DNA of 47,892 nt from an uncultured Clostridium sp. (GCA_900539645.1 UQCY01000001.1:1-47892); one strand, 5' to 3'; counted from the stretch's first letter, positions 12,814 through 21,356 are shown. Notes: a model not told the origin generated them from the sequence alone. A program made the numbers and translations.

Positions 12814-13074
12814 CAGTTTATTAAATTATTTATTCGTTTAAAAAAGTTTAAAGTCTTAGCTGAAAATATAGTGGGTCAATAGAAATAACTTCTCTTAAAT
12901 AATTCAAATATTATTTACACTTTTAACCTGCACTATCAAGTTTTGAAACCTAAATTGTGGTATATAATTCATCAAAGTTGATTTTTCAGTAGCTCAAAAT
13001 TTTACGTGCTAACACAAATTAAATCAACACAACTATATTCTCTACTTCCAATCTTAGATGAAAATATAATGGGG

Positions 13075-13195
13075 CAATAGAAATAAATGCTATCCGGTGA
13101 CAATCTACAGACGCTTTCAACTTTGTTGTTCGAACGGAGTTCGAATAAAACAAAGAAAGCGTCGAAGCCTGGAACGGATAGCATTTATGATATTG
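13075..13195 (+). repeat. palindromic element E5, downstream of the HD hydrolase
   Basis: Arms at 13075-13096 and 13175-13195 (CAATAGAAATAAATGCTATCCG with CGGATAGCATTTATGATATTG). Core GTGACAATCTACA at 13097-13109, inner stem GACGCTTTC/GAAAGCGTC capped by a further hairpin TTCGAAC-GGA-GTTCGAA, then GAAGCCTGGA at 13164-13173. The right arm ends 5 bases before the hydrolase stop codon. Core antisense to that gene. The inner stem resembles those of E3 and E7. Confidence 0.8.
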
Positions 13196-13200
13196 ACCTC

Positions 13201-13767
13201 TTATATTTCCATTCTATCAGATAAACTTCTCATTGCATCTATTGTTCTCTGCATTAGTTCATCTAGTTCCCAACCTAATTCTTCAGCACCTTTTTTGATT
13301 GTATCTCTTGAACATCCTGCTGCAAACTTAGGAGTTTTGAATTTCTTCTTAACAGATTTTAACTCTAAATCCATAACGCTCTTAGAAGGTCTCATTATAG
13401 CAACTGCACCGATAAGTCCTGTAAGCTCATCTGTAGCAAATAAAATTTTTTCCATTATATGCTCTGGTTTCTTTTCTAATCCGTCAAGTATTCCATAAGC
13501 ATGGCAAACAACTGCATGGATGAACTCTTCATCGTATCCATTTTCTCTTAAAAGTTCTTCTGCTTTTATACAATGCTGTTCTGGATACATCTCAAAATCT
13601 ATATCGTGAAGTAGTCCAACTGTTGCCCAAAAATCTTCTCTCTCAGGATCATATTCCTTAGCAAAATATCTCATAACACCAGAAACAACTTCCCCATGTC
13701 TTATATGGAAATCGTCCTTATTGTATTTTTTAAGTATTTCAAGTGCTTCGTCGTATTCTAGTATCAT
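13201..13767 (-). CDS. HD-domain hydrolase
   Basis: 188 aa. HD-superfamily metal-dependent phosphohydrolase: FHIRHGEVV supplies the first His, VGLLHDIDFE the HD pair, and the later AVVCHAYG and ATDELTGL the remaining His and Asp ligands. The family cleaves phosphate esters, often of nucleotides; the substrate here is unknown. Soluble, with no extra domain. Ribosome site GAGGGGG lies 8 bases before the ATG. Monocistronic: element E5 starts a few bases past the stop and may act as its terminator, and about 265 bases of promoter region precede it, shared with the divergent gene at 14033. Confidence 0.85.
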   Translation of the reverse strand: MILEYDEALEILKKYNKDDFHIRHGEVVSGVMRYFAKEYDPEREDFWATVGLLHDIDFEMYPEQHCIKAEELLRENGYDEEFIHAVVCHAYGILDGLEKKPEHIMEKILFATDELTGLIGAVAIMRPSKSVMDLELKSVKKKFKTPKFAAGCSRDTIKKGAEELGWELDELMQRTIDAMRSLSDRMEI

Positions 13768-14032
13768 TTTTTAATCCCCCTCAAATTAGTTTTTTAATTT
13801 AATTTTAAAATTTATTATTTTTACTTTTTATAGGTTTTATCTTACTACTTTTTTTCTATATAGTCAATATTTTCTGAATATTTCAAGTATTGTTTTTACA
13901 CACATCATTAAAAGTATTATTTTTATATCATTACAATTTTGCAAATTTTTTTGTCTTATGCTACTTTAATATAATTTTCTCTCTTATATGTTATAATAAA
14001 TTTACGATATAAATTTTAAAAGAGGTGACAAA

Positions 14033-14296
14033 ATGCAGGAATTATACAGAGCAATAGAAGAAAAAATAAAATCATCAGGATATACAGGATTTTTCACTGG
14101 CGAAGAAGTTTACAACGATATATGTGATGAAATAGAGGACAAAGAAAACGGAACATATCTTTTAATATCTAAAAAAGATAACGGAGATGTATTCACTTAC
14201 AACGTTTCTATATTCGACGACAACTTCAACCTTTCTATACTTAAAATAAACAGTGGGGATGAAGAATTTATAATAAACTTCGACGAAGAAAATTAA
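14033..14296 (+). CDS. hypothetical small acidic protein
   Basis: 87 aa, not recognised. Acidic, predicted mixed alpha-beta with a C-terminal FDDNFNLSILKINSGDEEFIINFDEEN; no signal peptide, membrane helix or cysteine motif. A good ribosome site (AGAGGTG) lies 6 bases before the ATG, and a TATAAT box is visible about 35 bases upstream of it. The aminotransferase starts 30 bases after it, so the two form a transcript. Confidence 0.7.
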   Translation: MQELYRAIEEKIKSSGYTGFFTGEEVYNDICDEIEDKENGTYLLISKKDNGDVFTYNVSIFDDNFNLSILKINSGDEEFIINFDEEN

Positions 14297-14326
14297 TAAG
14301 CATAAATAAAATTTGGAGGGATAGTT

Positions 14327-15403
14327 ATGAGCGTAAATCATGGCGCAAATTTATACGAACTTTCCGCAAAATACGGATTTTCAAAAGAGGACTTTATGGA
14401 TTTCAGCTCAAATATAAATCCATTTGGCTCTTCAAAAAAGGCTAAACAATATGTAATAGACAACATAGATATGGTTTCTATGTATCCGGATCCAGAATAC
14501 GTAGAGCTTAAAAAATCTATATCAACATATTGCAAATGCAACAGCGAAAATATAGTGCTTGGAAGTGGTGCAACTGAGCTAATATCTTCATTTATCGGCA
14601 CAGTTAATCCTAAAAAAGCGGTACTTGTTTCTCCAGCCTACTCTGAATACGAAAAAGAGCTTAACAAAATTGGCTGCGAAATTAAAAAGTACTATTCTAA
14701 AAAAGAAAATAACTTTGAAATAGATCCTATAGACTTAGCAAATACTGTCAAAGAAGGTGGCTACGAATTACTTATAATCTGTAACCCTTGCAATCCTACA
14801 GGATTTGCATTTTCTAAGGAGCAGATAAGAGAAATAGTATCTACTTGCGGCTCTTATGTTATGATTGACGAAACTTATGTTGAGTTTACAGATACGTCAA
14901 AATACTCTTCTACTCCACTTGTAGACGAGTTTGACAATTTATTTGTCATAAGAGGAACTTCTAAGTTCTTCTCTACTCCTGGTATCAGACTTGGATATGG
15001 ACTTATCTCAAACAAAAAGGTTAAAGAAGCCATAAATAAAAGACTTGACCTTTGGAATATAAACGTTGTCGCATCTAGAATGGGTGAGATTATGTTTGTC
15101 GATGATGAATTTATCAATGAAACTATCGAGCACATGAGCAAGGAGAGAGATTATCTTGAAAGTGAATTGAGATTCCTTCCAGGTGTTAAAGTTTACAACA
15201 CTTACGGAAACTTTGTTCTTTGTGAGATAATTGATAGAAGAATGACAGCAGAAGAATTGAGAAATGCGCTAATTCCAGAAAGAATAATAATCAGGGATTG
15301 TGCGTCATTTGATGGATTGGATGAATATTTCTTTAGGGTTTGTATATTAAAACCTGAGGAAAATATATTACTTATTTCTGAATTAAAAAAAATATTTGGA
15401 TAG
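14327..15403 (+). CDS. CobD/HisC-like pyridoxal-phosphate aminotransferase
   Basis: 358 aa class I/II aminotransferase fold. The N-terminus (NHGANLYELSAKYG ... DFSSNINPFG) is typical of CobD, L-threonine-O-3-phosphate decarboxylase of cobalamin synthesis, and of close HisC relatives. The PLP lysine is K213 in RGTSKFFSTPGIRLGY, the ring-contact Asp is in YVMIDETYVEF, and ICNPCNPTG precedes it. No cobalamin or histidine gene lies nearby, so CobD activity, histidinol-phosphate transamination or another amino-acid role are all open. Ribosome site GGAGGG lies 6 bases before the ATG. The transcript ends in the palindrome E6. Confidence 0.82.
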   Translation: MSVNHGANLYELSAKYGFSKEDFMDFSSNINPFGSSKKAKQYVIDNIDMVSMYPDPEYVELKKSISTYCKCNSENIVLGSGATELISSFIGTVNPKKAVLVSPAYSEYEKELNKIGCEIKKYYSKKENNFEIDPIDLANTVKEGGYELLIICNPCNPTGFAFSKEQIREIVSTCGSYVMIDETYVEFTDTSKYSSTPLVDEFDNLFVIRGTSKFFSTPGIRLGYGLISNKKVKEAINKRLDLWNINVVASRMGEIMFVDDEFINETIEHMSKERDYLESELRFLPGVKVYNTYGNFVLCEIIDRRMTAEELRNALIPERIIIRDCASFDGLDEYFFRVCILKPEENILLISELKKIFG

Positions 15404-15405
15404 AA

Positions 15406-15522
15406 AAAAGAAAGGTAACAGTTATGTGCTCCAGGCTTCAGCGCCCCACCCGTTAATATGACACATTTAGCGGTTGTGGGGCGCTTGCAGTATTGTCGCT
15501 TATAACTTGTTACCTTTCTTTT
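15406..15522 (-). repeat. palindromic element E6, terminator of the aminotransferase gene
   Basis: Core on the minus strand: CGACAATACTGCA, inner stem AGCGCCCCAC/GTGGGGCGCT (15440-15449 with 15476-15485), then GAAGCCTGGAG. The arms AAAAGAAAGGTAACA and TGTTACCTTTCTTTT begin 3 bases after the stop codon. In transcript sense the whole palindrome ends with a U-rich tail and would act as an intrinsic terminator with a large apical insert. Core antisense to the gene. Same inner stem as E8, about 15 kb away. Confidence 0.85.
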
Positions 15523-15592
15523 ACTATTTACACCATTCAAACCTATTCCCATCTTCTTCCAAGAAATTACTGAACGATTCACAGTTTAAAAA

Positions 15593-15726
15593 AATAGAGG
15601 GTTAGTGAATGTATTGTACCCACACAACTATCTGCAGACGCTTTGCACATTTTTAAGGTCTTTACTAGACCATGCAAAGCGTCGAAGCCAGGAGTAGGGA
15701 CAATACTTCACTAACCCTCTCTATTT
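15593..15726 (+). repeat. palindromic element E7, downstream of the acidic-protein gene
   Basis: Long arms AATAGAGGGTTAGTGAA and TTCACTAACCCTCTCTATT with ATTGTACCC/GGGACAAT inside. Core: ACAACTATCTGCA, inner stem GACGCTTTGCA/TGCAAAGCGTC, then GAAGCCAGGAG. The inner stem and the bulged A match E5. It ends one base before the gene's stop codon, with the core antisense to the gene. Confidence 0.82.
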
Positions 15727-15727
15727 C

Positions 15728-16042
15728 TTACTGTAAATCATTTAATAACTCTTCTATATCCATATCTATTTCTTCATCAAAGTCATCCAAGTCAGTTTCA
15801 AATTCAAGATACTGAGTATCTACATCCGCATCGTCATCGATATCACTTATCTCGATACCAGATGCAAAATCATTGAATATACCTGACTCTCTATCATCTG
15901 TATAATCAGAAAGATCCCCCTCCTCATAAAGAGGGTTTTCTAACATCTTCTGATCTAAATCTATCTCATGATAGTGTGAAAGCTCCTCTCCACTACCAAG
16001 CTCTAAAAATCTATAATTACCTTTCCAAATATTTCTACTCAT
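15728..16042 (-). CDS. small, strongly acidic hypothetical protein
   Basis: 104 aa; more than a third of the last 70 residues are Asp or Glu (ISDIDDDADVD, DLDDFDEEIDMDIEELLND). Not recognised; no signal peptide or membrane segment. The start is the ATG 8 bases after GGAGG; this ATG overlaps the stop region of the upstream 665-aa gene (ATGAGTAG), so translation is probably coupled. Third gene of the SPOR operon. Its acidity resembles the cytoplasmic part of the SPOR protein; a role binding a basic partner is only a guess. Confidence 0.75.
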   Translation of the reverse strand: MSRNIWKGNYRFLELGSGEELSHYHEIDLDQKMLENPLYEEGDLSDYTDDRESGIFNDFASGIEISDIDDDADVDTQYLEFETDLDDFDEEIDMDIEELLNDLQ

Positions 16043-18032
16043 ATCTACCACCTCCGATAAAGAATTTATTAGAATCTATACCGCTTATTCCTTTATCAGC
16101 AGTCTTATAAATTTGGTCTATGATTTCTTTTCTTCTAGTATCATCTTCCTCAGAGTACATAAGCTGCCCAAAGGCATACGTTTCTGTAATCTCATCAAAT
16201 AAAATTTCCTTAACATCATCAGCTTTAAGCTTGTCGTATTCGTGACCTAGCTTAGCAAATACATAGTATAGTTTCTCATTCATCTCTCTTATGTAGTATG
16301 GGTACATATTGTCTATAATATGGTTAAGCTTTTTAAGAATTTTTTCCATAAATAGGTTTAATTTATCGCTTTCGTTTTCTTTAAGCATTCTGTAGACGTG
16401 TCTTCTTCTATCGCTAGGAGATAGGACAAAGTCCAAGTTTCCTAGTATTATCTCGATATCATTTAGACCGTCTTTTAGCATATATGCTGTGTCTGCAAAT
16501 GTATCTCCAAACATTCTGTATATGCTTCTATCTGGTTTTATATCTTCTCTTTCAAATAATTTTTCTCCACTTTTTTCGATAACATCAGGCATATACACAC
16601 TTAATGTATCTATATTTTCTTTCTGCACCTGAATTTCATCATAAAGCATATTTGCTAGATTTATTCTAACCTCATCAGTTATATTATCCTGTTCAAGAGT
16701 TTCTTTTACAAATTTTCTTACGTTATAAAGATCTGCAAAGAAGTTGTACATTATCATATCGTTCATAGCTTTTGCCCAGTTCCGATATATTTCTTTATTA
16801 CTAGCTTCTTCAATCATATCTTTTTTAGAGCTTAAAAATACATCTCTTAAAAGTTTTTCAACCATTCTTGTTTTTAGGTATACTCTTACATACTCATTTT
16901 TAAATCTTATGTCTGTAGCAGAATAGTCTTTGTGTATTTTTTCTTCGTCGCTCTCTTTTATTGTAATGATATCAACTATATCCTTATCTGGTATAGCCAT
17001 TATTTCTTTTTCTTCAGATTTCATAAATCTAACTATTCCATCTTCAGCTCTTACAAATAGTGGGTTGCCAGATTTTGTAAATCCTATGTCGTTTCTTTCA
17101 ACATCTGGGATAGAGTTTATATCCATTATTTCTTTATTTTTATCGCTTAGGTATAGTCTAAATATATTCTTTCCATCGTATATTATGTTTTCTCTACCTA
17201 CAGCAATTCTTCTACAATCTTCAAATTTGACAGATACTACATTTTTCTTAGTTTTTTTGTTTATTAGGATAAGATTGTCCCCATATCTAACTAGCAGCAT
17301 GTTTGAGTTATTGTAGTCAAATCCTCCAATATTTCCAGATATTCTACTGAATACTATGTCGCTATCTGCAGGAAGGTTTCCTATTTTTCTGTTTCCAGCT
17401 ACCATTTCTTCAAATCCTCTTGGTAGAATTCTGTTTATATTGTTTGCAAATATCTGCACACTTCTAGCTATCATAGACTCTCTTTCTATGTGGAAATACC
17501 CCTTAAATGATATTTGGTTTCCTTCAATTAAAAATCTTTCTATATCATCGTAGTATATTTCAAATCTGTTTTTTCCTCCGATGAATACAAATTTTTCGTG
17601 GTCTTTGTTTATTCCACCCATATATACTTTATCGTCGTCTAATACGAAGAAGCATTTATCGTCGTTTATTTCAAAGATAAAATCTCTCTGGTTTTTGCAT
17701 ATTAGAGAGTAGTCTTTTATACTCATTCTTATTTTTAAATTTCCAGGAACTTCTTTTGCTCCTCTACCACCATCTACAAGGAATGGAACATTTTCGTCGT
17801 ATATTACTATGTCCTCTTTTTCTAAAGAAGCAGATAGTTTTATTTTGTGTTCTGAGTAGCTGTATACATATCTTGTTCCGTTATCAGACATTACATCGTC
17901 ATCGCTTCCGATTATTATATTTCCCAAATTTGTTATGAATAGCTTTTTGCCAGCAGATGAGTATCTATTGATTCCCTCTAAGCTGAACCCTTCAGATAAT
18001 TCATATATTATTTTTTCACCTAGTTTTAACAT
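16035..18032 (-). CDS. large hypothetical protein, SPOR operon
   Basis: 665 aa, family not recognised. No signal peptide or membrane helix, so cytosolic. The first 370 residues look beta-rich, with many short strands and turns such as NMLLVRYGDNLILINKKTK and IIYDGKNIFRLYLSDKN, possibly repeated beta-propeller or PH-like units. The remaining 300 look helical (EETITDEV..., YPYYIREMNEKLYYVFAKLGHEYDKLKADDV). The start is the ATG at MLKLGEKI, 9 bases after GGAG; an upstream TTG is less likely. It follows the SPOR protein by about 90 bases, with a hairpin between, and overlaps the acidic small gene. Probable shared function with the SPOR protein (inference). Confidence 0.75.
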   Translation of the reverse strand: MLKLGEKIIYELSEGFSLEGINRYSSAGKKLFITNLGNIIIGSDDDVMSDNGTRYVYSYSEHKIKLSASLEKEDIVIYDENVPFLVDGGRGAKEVPGNLKIRMSIKDYSLICKNQRDFIFEINDDKCFFVLDDDKVYMGGINKDHEKFVFIGGKNRFEIYYDDIERFLIEGNQISFKGYFHIERESMIARSVQIFANNINRILPRGFEEMVAGNRKIGNLPADSDIVFSRISGNIGGFDYNNSNMLLVRYGDNLILINKKTKKNVVSVKFEDCRRIAVGRENIIYDGKNIFRLYLSDKNKEIMDINSIPDVERNDIGFTKSGNPLFVRAEDGIVRFMKSEEKEIMAIPDKDIVDIITIKESDEEKIHKDYSATDIRFKNEYVRVYLKTRMVEKLLRDVFLSSKKDMIEEASNKEIYRNWAKAMNDMIMYNFFADLYNVRKFVKETLEQDNITDEVRINLANMLYDEIQVQKENIDTLSVYMPDVIEKSGEKLFEREDIKPDRSIYRMFGDTFADTAYMLKDGLNDIEIILGNLDFVLSPSDRRRHVYRMLKENESDKLNLFMEKILKKLNHIIDNMYPYYIREMNEKLYYVFAKLGHEYDKLKADDVKEILFDEITETYAFGQLMYSEEDDTRRKEIIDQIYKTADKGISGIDSNKFFIGGGRYE

Positions 18033-18081
18033 CGGTATCAACTCCAACCTAAAAAAATTTTAAAGTGCTTTTTTTAAAATT

Positions 18082-18109
18082 ATTGCTGCCTGATAACTCA
18101 GACAGCAAT
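18082..18109 (-). promoter_or_regulatory. hairpin between the SPOR gene and the 665-aa gene
   Basis: A 12-base arm ATTGCTGTCTGA pairs with TCAGGCAGCAAT (one G-T pair) around a 4-base loop. Only AATTTTAAAAAAAG follows on the minus strand, so it is more likely an attenuator or RNA-processing hairpin than a full terminator. Confidence 0.5.
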
Positions 18110-18121
18110 ACTATTTAATTA

Positions 18122-20653
18122 TTATTCAGTTTTTTCAGCCATTATTTCTTCATAAGTCTGGTCTATTATTTTTGAGTAATCTGTGAAGTTTTTTCTAGAT
18201 TTTAACTCTTCTTTTAATGCGTTGTACGCTTCTTCTACCTGTGCTTTGTCCATAGTTTTAGCTTTTAGTCTAAAGTCTTCTATTTTTAAGTCACAGTATC
18301 TATCGTATTTTTCTATGTATCCATCGAAACCTTTAGCTTTTATAGCAGATAGCTGTTTCTGTGCTTCTGAGTATACACCAGTATCTCCACCTACAAATAC
18401 TTTGTAGTAGTTTCCGATTTTTATCATTTCACCTTTTAATCCTTTTTTATCAAGGTTTGTTATTAGGCTTTCAGCATGAGATTTTTCTTTTAATGATCCA
18501 GCATAAACTCTGTAGTATTCTCCACCCTGTTTAGCTTTTTCCATTTCTTCTGCTCTTTTAGCTTCTTCTGCTGCTATTTTTTCAGCTTCGGCTTTCTTTC
18601 TCCGCTCTTCTTCTTTTTTCTGTTCTTCTAGCTGCTGTTCCTGTTTTATCTGCTGCTGTTTTTCTGCTTCCTGCTGTCTTTTTCTATTTATAGTTAGGAA
18701 GTATCCACCTGCAGCTATAGCAACTATAAGTATAGCTATTATGAAGTCTAGTTTTTTTCTAGATTTTTTGTATTCTTCGTCTTTAACAATTACTACTTCT
18801 TCTTCGATTTCAACATCGTCACCTTCGTAATCGTCGTCAACATATTCTACTTCTTCATCATCGTCGTAGTATTCTTCGTCATTATCTTCATTTTCTACTG
18901 CTTCTTCATCAGCATAGTAGTTATCTTCTTCCTCTTCTTCATCTTCAGAATCGTCTTCATCAGACTCTTCATCATCGTAATCTTCTTCTTCGTCTTTTTT
19001 TCTTCCAAATATAGAGAATATTCCTCTTTTCTTAGGTTCTTCTTCTATTTCTTCCTCTTCTTCTTCAGCCTCTTCATTTATTCCAGCTATTCTAGATATT
19101 TCCTGTAAGTCGTCCTCTTCTGTTTCAACTGATTCATTATCTGCAGCCACTTCTTCTACTGTTTCTTCAGCCACATCATCGTAATCAGTATCTTCATCAG
19201 CTTCAACTTCAGATATTTCTTTTTTAAGTTCGTCAACAGCTTTTTTAGCTCTTTCAACAGGATCATTTAATTTGTCAGCTTCTTCTTGTTTTAATCTTTC
19301 TGCTCTTTCAGCTTCTAGTTCCTGTCTTTCTATGTTTCTTATAGCTTCTCTTCTTATTCCAAGGTCAACGTGTATTTCGTGGTCATCAGCTTCATTTGAA
19401 GGAACTTCCACATCTTCAGCCGCTGCTTCTTCTACAGTTTCTACTATTTCCTCATCAACTGCATCTTCAACTACTTCTTCTACCTCTTCTTCAACTATTT
19501 CAGGCTCTACTTCTTTTACTCTAACAGCTGGTATTACTAAAGAAGGGTCTATTCTTCTAGATAATTTGTTTCTGAACGGCTCTGATTTATCGGCATTTTC
19601 AAGCATATATGCGTATTCGTCCATGTCTACATCTGCTGGAACTGTTCTTTTTATAGTTGCAGGAGTTGTAGCTTCTACGCAAGATTTATTATCTCTAAAG
19701 TATTTACATGCTTCTTTCCAAGTATCAAGTTCTATTAATTTTCTATCTTTTATTATTGCAGTTAAGAAGTCGCTGAAGTTTTCTTCACCAAATTCACCTG
19801 CTACAGTAAGTCGCATAGCACCTTCTATTAGGCTTCTACTTTTTAAGAATTCTAATAAAACTGTAGCTGCTGCAAAGTCATATATAACTCTTCCACCAAA
19901 TCCATACGCTTCATCAGCTTCTAGATTTTCTAAAGTTAATATTCTTTTGAATTCTTCTTCTATAGTATCGTTAAGTTCTGCATTAGATATAAGTTTTACT
20001 CTTCTTAAAAATTCAATATCTACTATGTTCTTTTCTTCATTCTGTTCAACGTGCTGTTTTTCATCCGCAGTTTCGTCTTTTTTAGATCCACCAGCTAATA
20101 TTCTATTAACTATAACTATAATTTCTCTTTTTAGCTCCATTCTTGCATCTGCTGGATTCATAAGGAAGATTTCAGCACTTTCTTCTTTTCTAAGACTAAG
20201 CTCTCTTAGAGTCATAGTTAAGACTTCCATATATATGTTTAAAACTTTGTAGTCTTTCTGAAGTCTTTTTATCTTTTCAGAGTTATCCATTTTATCATAG
20301 TAATTGAAACTCTGAAGGTCTGCCTCTTTTAAGTTTTCTATACCGTCTCTTTTTGCTATGTTTATGTATTTTCTACATTTAGCGTTTATAAGCTCTATAT
20401 CGCTTTCTAATTCATCTATATCCGGAATATATTTTTCAAGTATCCATTTTGATATGATTGGTTCTGTATTTCTTGATAAAGTCTTATAAAATAGTACGTT
20501 ATATTTTAATAATTCTATATATTTAACTTCATTTAACTCAACTTTTTCAAATTTTTTATTTAGTATGTTGTCTAATTTTTTGTTTGTTTTACTTTCCTGT
20601 TTTAAAAATCTCTGTGTTACGTTTAAAACAGTTCCTTTTATTATACTATTCAA
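18122..20653 (-). CDS. SPOR-domain single-pass membrane protein with acidic cytoplasmic region
   Basis: About 843 aa. Order: a 270-residue helical N-terminal domain with no family recognised; a long low-complexity Glu/Asp-rich region (residues about 340-610) with runs such as EEVEEVVEDAVDEE; one membrane helix LDFIIAILIVAIAAGGYFLTI; an extracellular Gln/Glu/Lys coiled coil; and a SPOR-like domain (EYYRVYAGSLKEKSHAE ... GNYYKVFVGGDTGVYSEAQ) plus a helical tail. SPOR domains bind glycan strands lacking stem peptides at division septa, so a division or wall-remodelling role is likely. I place the start at a TTG 7 bases after AAGGAG; a GTG three codons earlier overlaps that site. First gene of a three-gene operon. 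Confidence 0.8.
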   Translation of the reverse strand: MNSIIKGTVLNVTQRFLKQESKTNKKLDNILNKKFEKVELNEVKYIELLKYNVLFYKTLSRNTEPIISKWILEKYIPDIDELESDIELINAKCRKYINIAKRDGIENLKEADLQSFNYYDKMDNSEKIKRLQKDYKVLNIYMEVLTMTLRELSLRKEESAEIFLMNPADARMELKREIIVIVNRILAGGSKKDETADEKQHVEQNEEKNIVDIEFLRRVKLISNAELNDTIEEEFKRILTLENLEADEAYGFGGRVIYDFAAATVLLEFLKSRSLIEGAMRLTVAGEFGEENFSDFLTAIIKDRKLIELDTWKEACKYFRDNKSCVEATTPATIKRTVPADVDMDEYAYMLENADKSEPFRNKLSRRIDPSLVIPAVRVKEVEPEIVEEEVEEVVEDAVDEEIVETVEEAAAEDVEVPSNEADDHEIHVDLGIRREAIRNIERQELEAERAERLKQEEADKLNDPVERAKKAVDELKKEISEVEADEDTDYDDVAEETVEEVAADNESVETEEDDLQEISRIAGINEEAEEEEEEIEEEPKKRGIFSIFGRKKDEEEDYDDEESDEDDSEDEEEEEDNYYADEEAVENEDNDEEYYDDDEEVEYVDDDYEGDDVEIEEEVVIVKDEEYKKSRKKLDFIIAILIVAIAAGGYFLTINRKRQQEAEKQQQIKQEQQLEEQKKEEERRKKAEAEKIAAEEAKRAEEMEKAKQGGEYYRVYAGSLKEKSHAESLITNLDKKGLKGEMIKIGNYYKVFVGGDTGVYSEAQKQLSAIKAKGFDGYIEKYDRYCDLKIEDFRLKAKTMDKAQVEEAYNALKEELKSRKNFTDYSKIIDQTYEEIMAEKTE

Positions 20654-20850
20654 ACTATTCACTCCTTGCCCAACAAATTTATCTATAATATCAAATTTAT
20701 TTATGTATTATACGATTTTTTGTCAACTGACTTTGTCAGCTGTACTTCTATATTATATCATTTATAAGTCAATATTCCACTTATTATCATACCATTTTTT
20801 TAATTTATTTTCATTATTCTTGAGTTTTATATTTTATTTTTTTATAAATA

Positions 20851-20900
20851 AAAAAACTGTTACAGAATATCTTTTTGAAAGACTTTCTTGTAACAGTTTT
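20851..20900 (-). terminator. second terminator-like hairpin after rnpB
   Basis: AAAACTGTTACA and TGTAACAGTTTT pair perfectly (12 bp) around a loop of about 24 nt, with T-rich sequence on the minus-strand side. It could back up the rnpB terminator or end a short RNA between the two hairpins. Confidence 0.65.
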
Positions 20901-20928
20901 CAGTATATGTTTTTTAATTTTATAAATA

Positions 20929-20962
20929 AAAAAAAGACGCTGATAAATTATCAACGTCTAAC
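20929..20962 (-). terminator. intrinsic terminator of rnpB
   Basis: Minus strand: AGACGTTGATAATTTATCAGCGTCT, a 10-bp stem with a mismatch and a small loop, followed by a run of T. It starts a few bases past the RNase P RNA. Confidence 0.85.
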
Positions 20963-20973
20963 AGTCTAGCGAT

Positions 20974-21310
20974 AGTGAGCAAGTCTATAAGCGGAGTTCT
21001 GTATTAGATAATCATCTTTCTAGGCTTATTGTCACCAATAAGCTCAAGCGACCTACCAACCGGAGAGTACGAGCAATACTCTTTAGCCCTATTTTGGTCT
21101 TGCTCCAGGTGGGGTTTACATAGCCGACTAGTCACCTAGCCGCTGGTGAGCTCTTACCTCGCCGTTCCATCCTTACCATTGCTGGCGGTTTATTTCTGTT
21201 GCACTTTCCTTAAGATCACTCTCACTAGGCGTTACCTAGCACCCTGCTCTGTGGAGCTCCGACTTTCCTCACGCAGATTTCTCTGCCCGCGATTATCTGG
21301 CTTACTCACT
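20974..21310 (-). ncRNA. rnpB: RNase P RNA (M1 RNA, class A-like)
   Basis: The catalytic RNA that removes 5' leaders from tRNA precursors. On the minus strand the conserved blocks appear in order: GAGGAAAGTCCGAGCTCC, CAGGGTGCTAGGTAACGCC, AAGTGCAACAGAAATAAACC, GGTAAGAGCTCACCAGC and, near the 3' end, ACAGAACTCCGCTTATAGAC. The ends pair to form P1 (AGTGAGTAAG with CTTGCTCACT). The length of about 337 nt and the GAGCTCACC block fit the ancestral class A form usual in Clostridia. The ends are set by the P1 pairing and are good to a few bases. A consensus promoter lies upstream and a terminator downstream. Confidence 0.96.
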
Positions 21311-21327
21311 GTTAAATTAACTATGTT

Positions 21328-21356
21328 AGTTTACCACATAAAAAACTTACTGTCAA
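21328..21356 (-). promoter_or_regulatory. rnpB promoter
   Basis: On the minus strand TTGACA (21351-21356) and TAAACT (21328-21333) are separated by exactly 17 bases. Transcription should start about 10 bases past the -10 box, close to the P1 helix of RNase P RNA. Confidence 0.75.

Larger units (their letters stand above)
12552..13200. other. gene-free stretch with E4, E5 and a partial repeat
   Basis: About 650 bases between the HD-hydrolase gene and hpt, both on the minus strand. It contains E4, E5 and a partial duplicate between them: 12858-12893 (CTGAAAATATAGTGGGTCAATAG...) repeats 13050-13085 (ATGAAAATATAATGGGGCAATAG...). No credible gene is visible. The hpt promoter must lie at the left end. 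Confidence 0.6.
15404..15727. other. convergent intergenic region filled by E6 and E7
   Basis: The region between the plus-strand aminotransferase gene and the minus-strand acidic-protein gene is almost entirely two palindromic elements, each at the 3' end of one gene with cores pointing in opposite directions, separated by about 70 AT-rich bases. Confidence 0.7.
20654..20973. other. promoter region of the SPOR operon with two tandem terminators
   Basis: AT-rich stretch with two hairpin terminators for rnpB at its right side. The rest carries the SPOR operon promoter, which I cannot place with confidence. No reading frame is credible. Confidence 0.5.

Noticed and set aside
12633..12824. 63-codon plus-strand frame over element E4
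   Set aside because: It lies across a palindromic repeat, has no ribosome site and no protein-like composition.
13768..14032. Riboswitch or extra small gene between the HD hydrolase and the 87-aa gene
   Set aside because: Only an AT-rich divergent promoter region with a TATAAT box; no conserved RNA motif or ribosome site elsewhere in it.
19272..20252. 326-codon open frame on the plus strand opposite the SPOR gene
   Set aside because: A shadow of the Glu/Ala/Val-rich minus-strand coding sequence, giving a low-complexity Ser/Thr-rich translation with no ribosome site.
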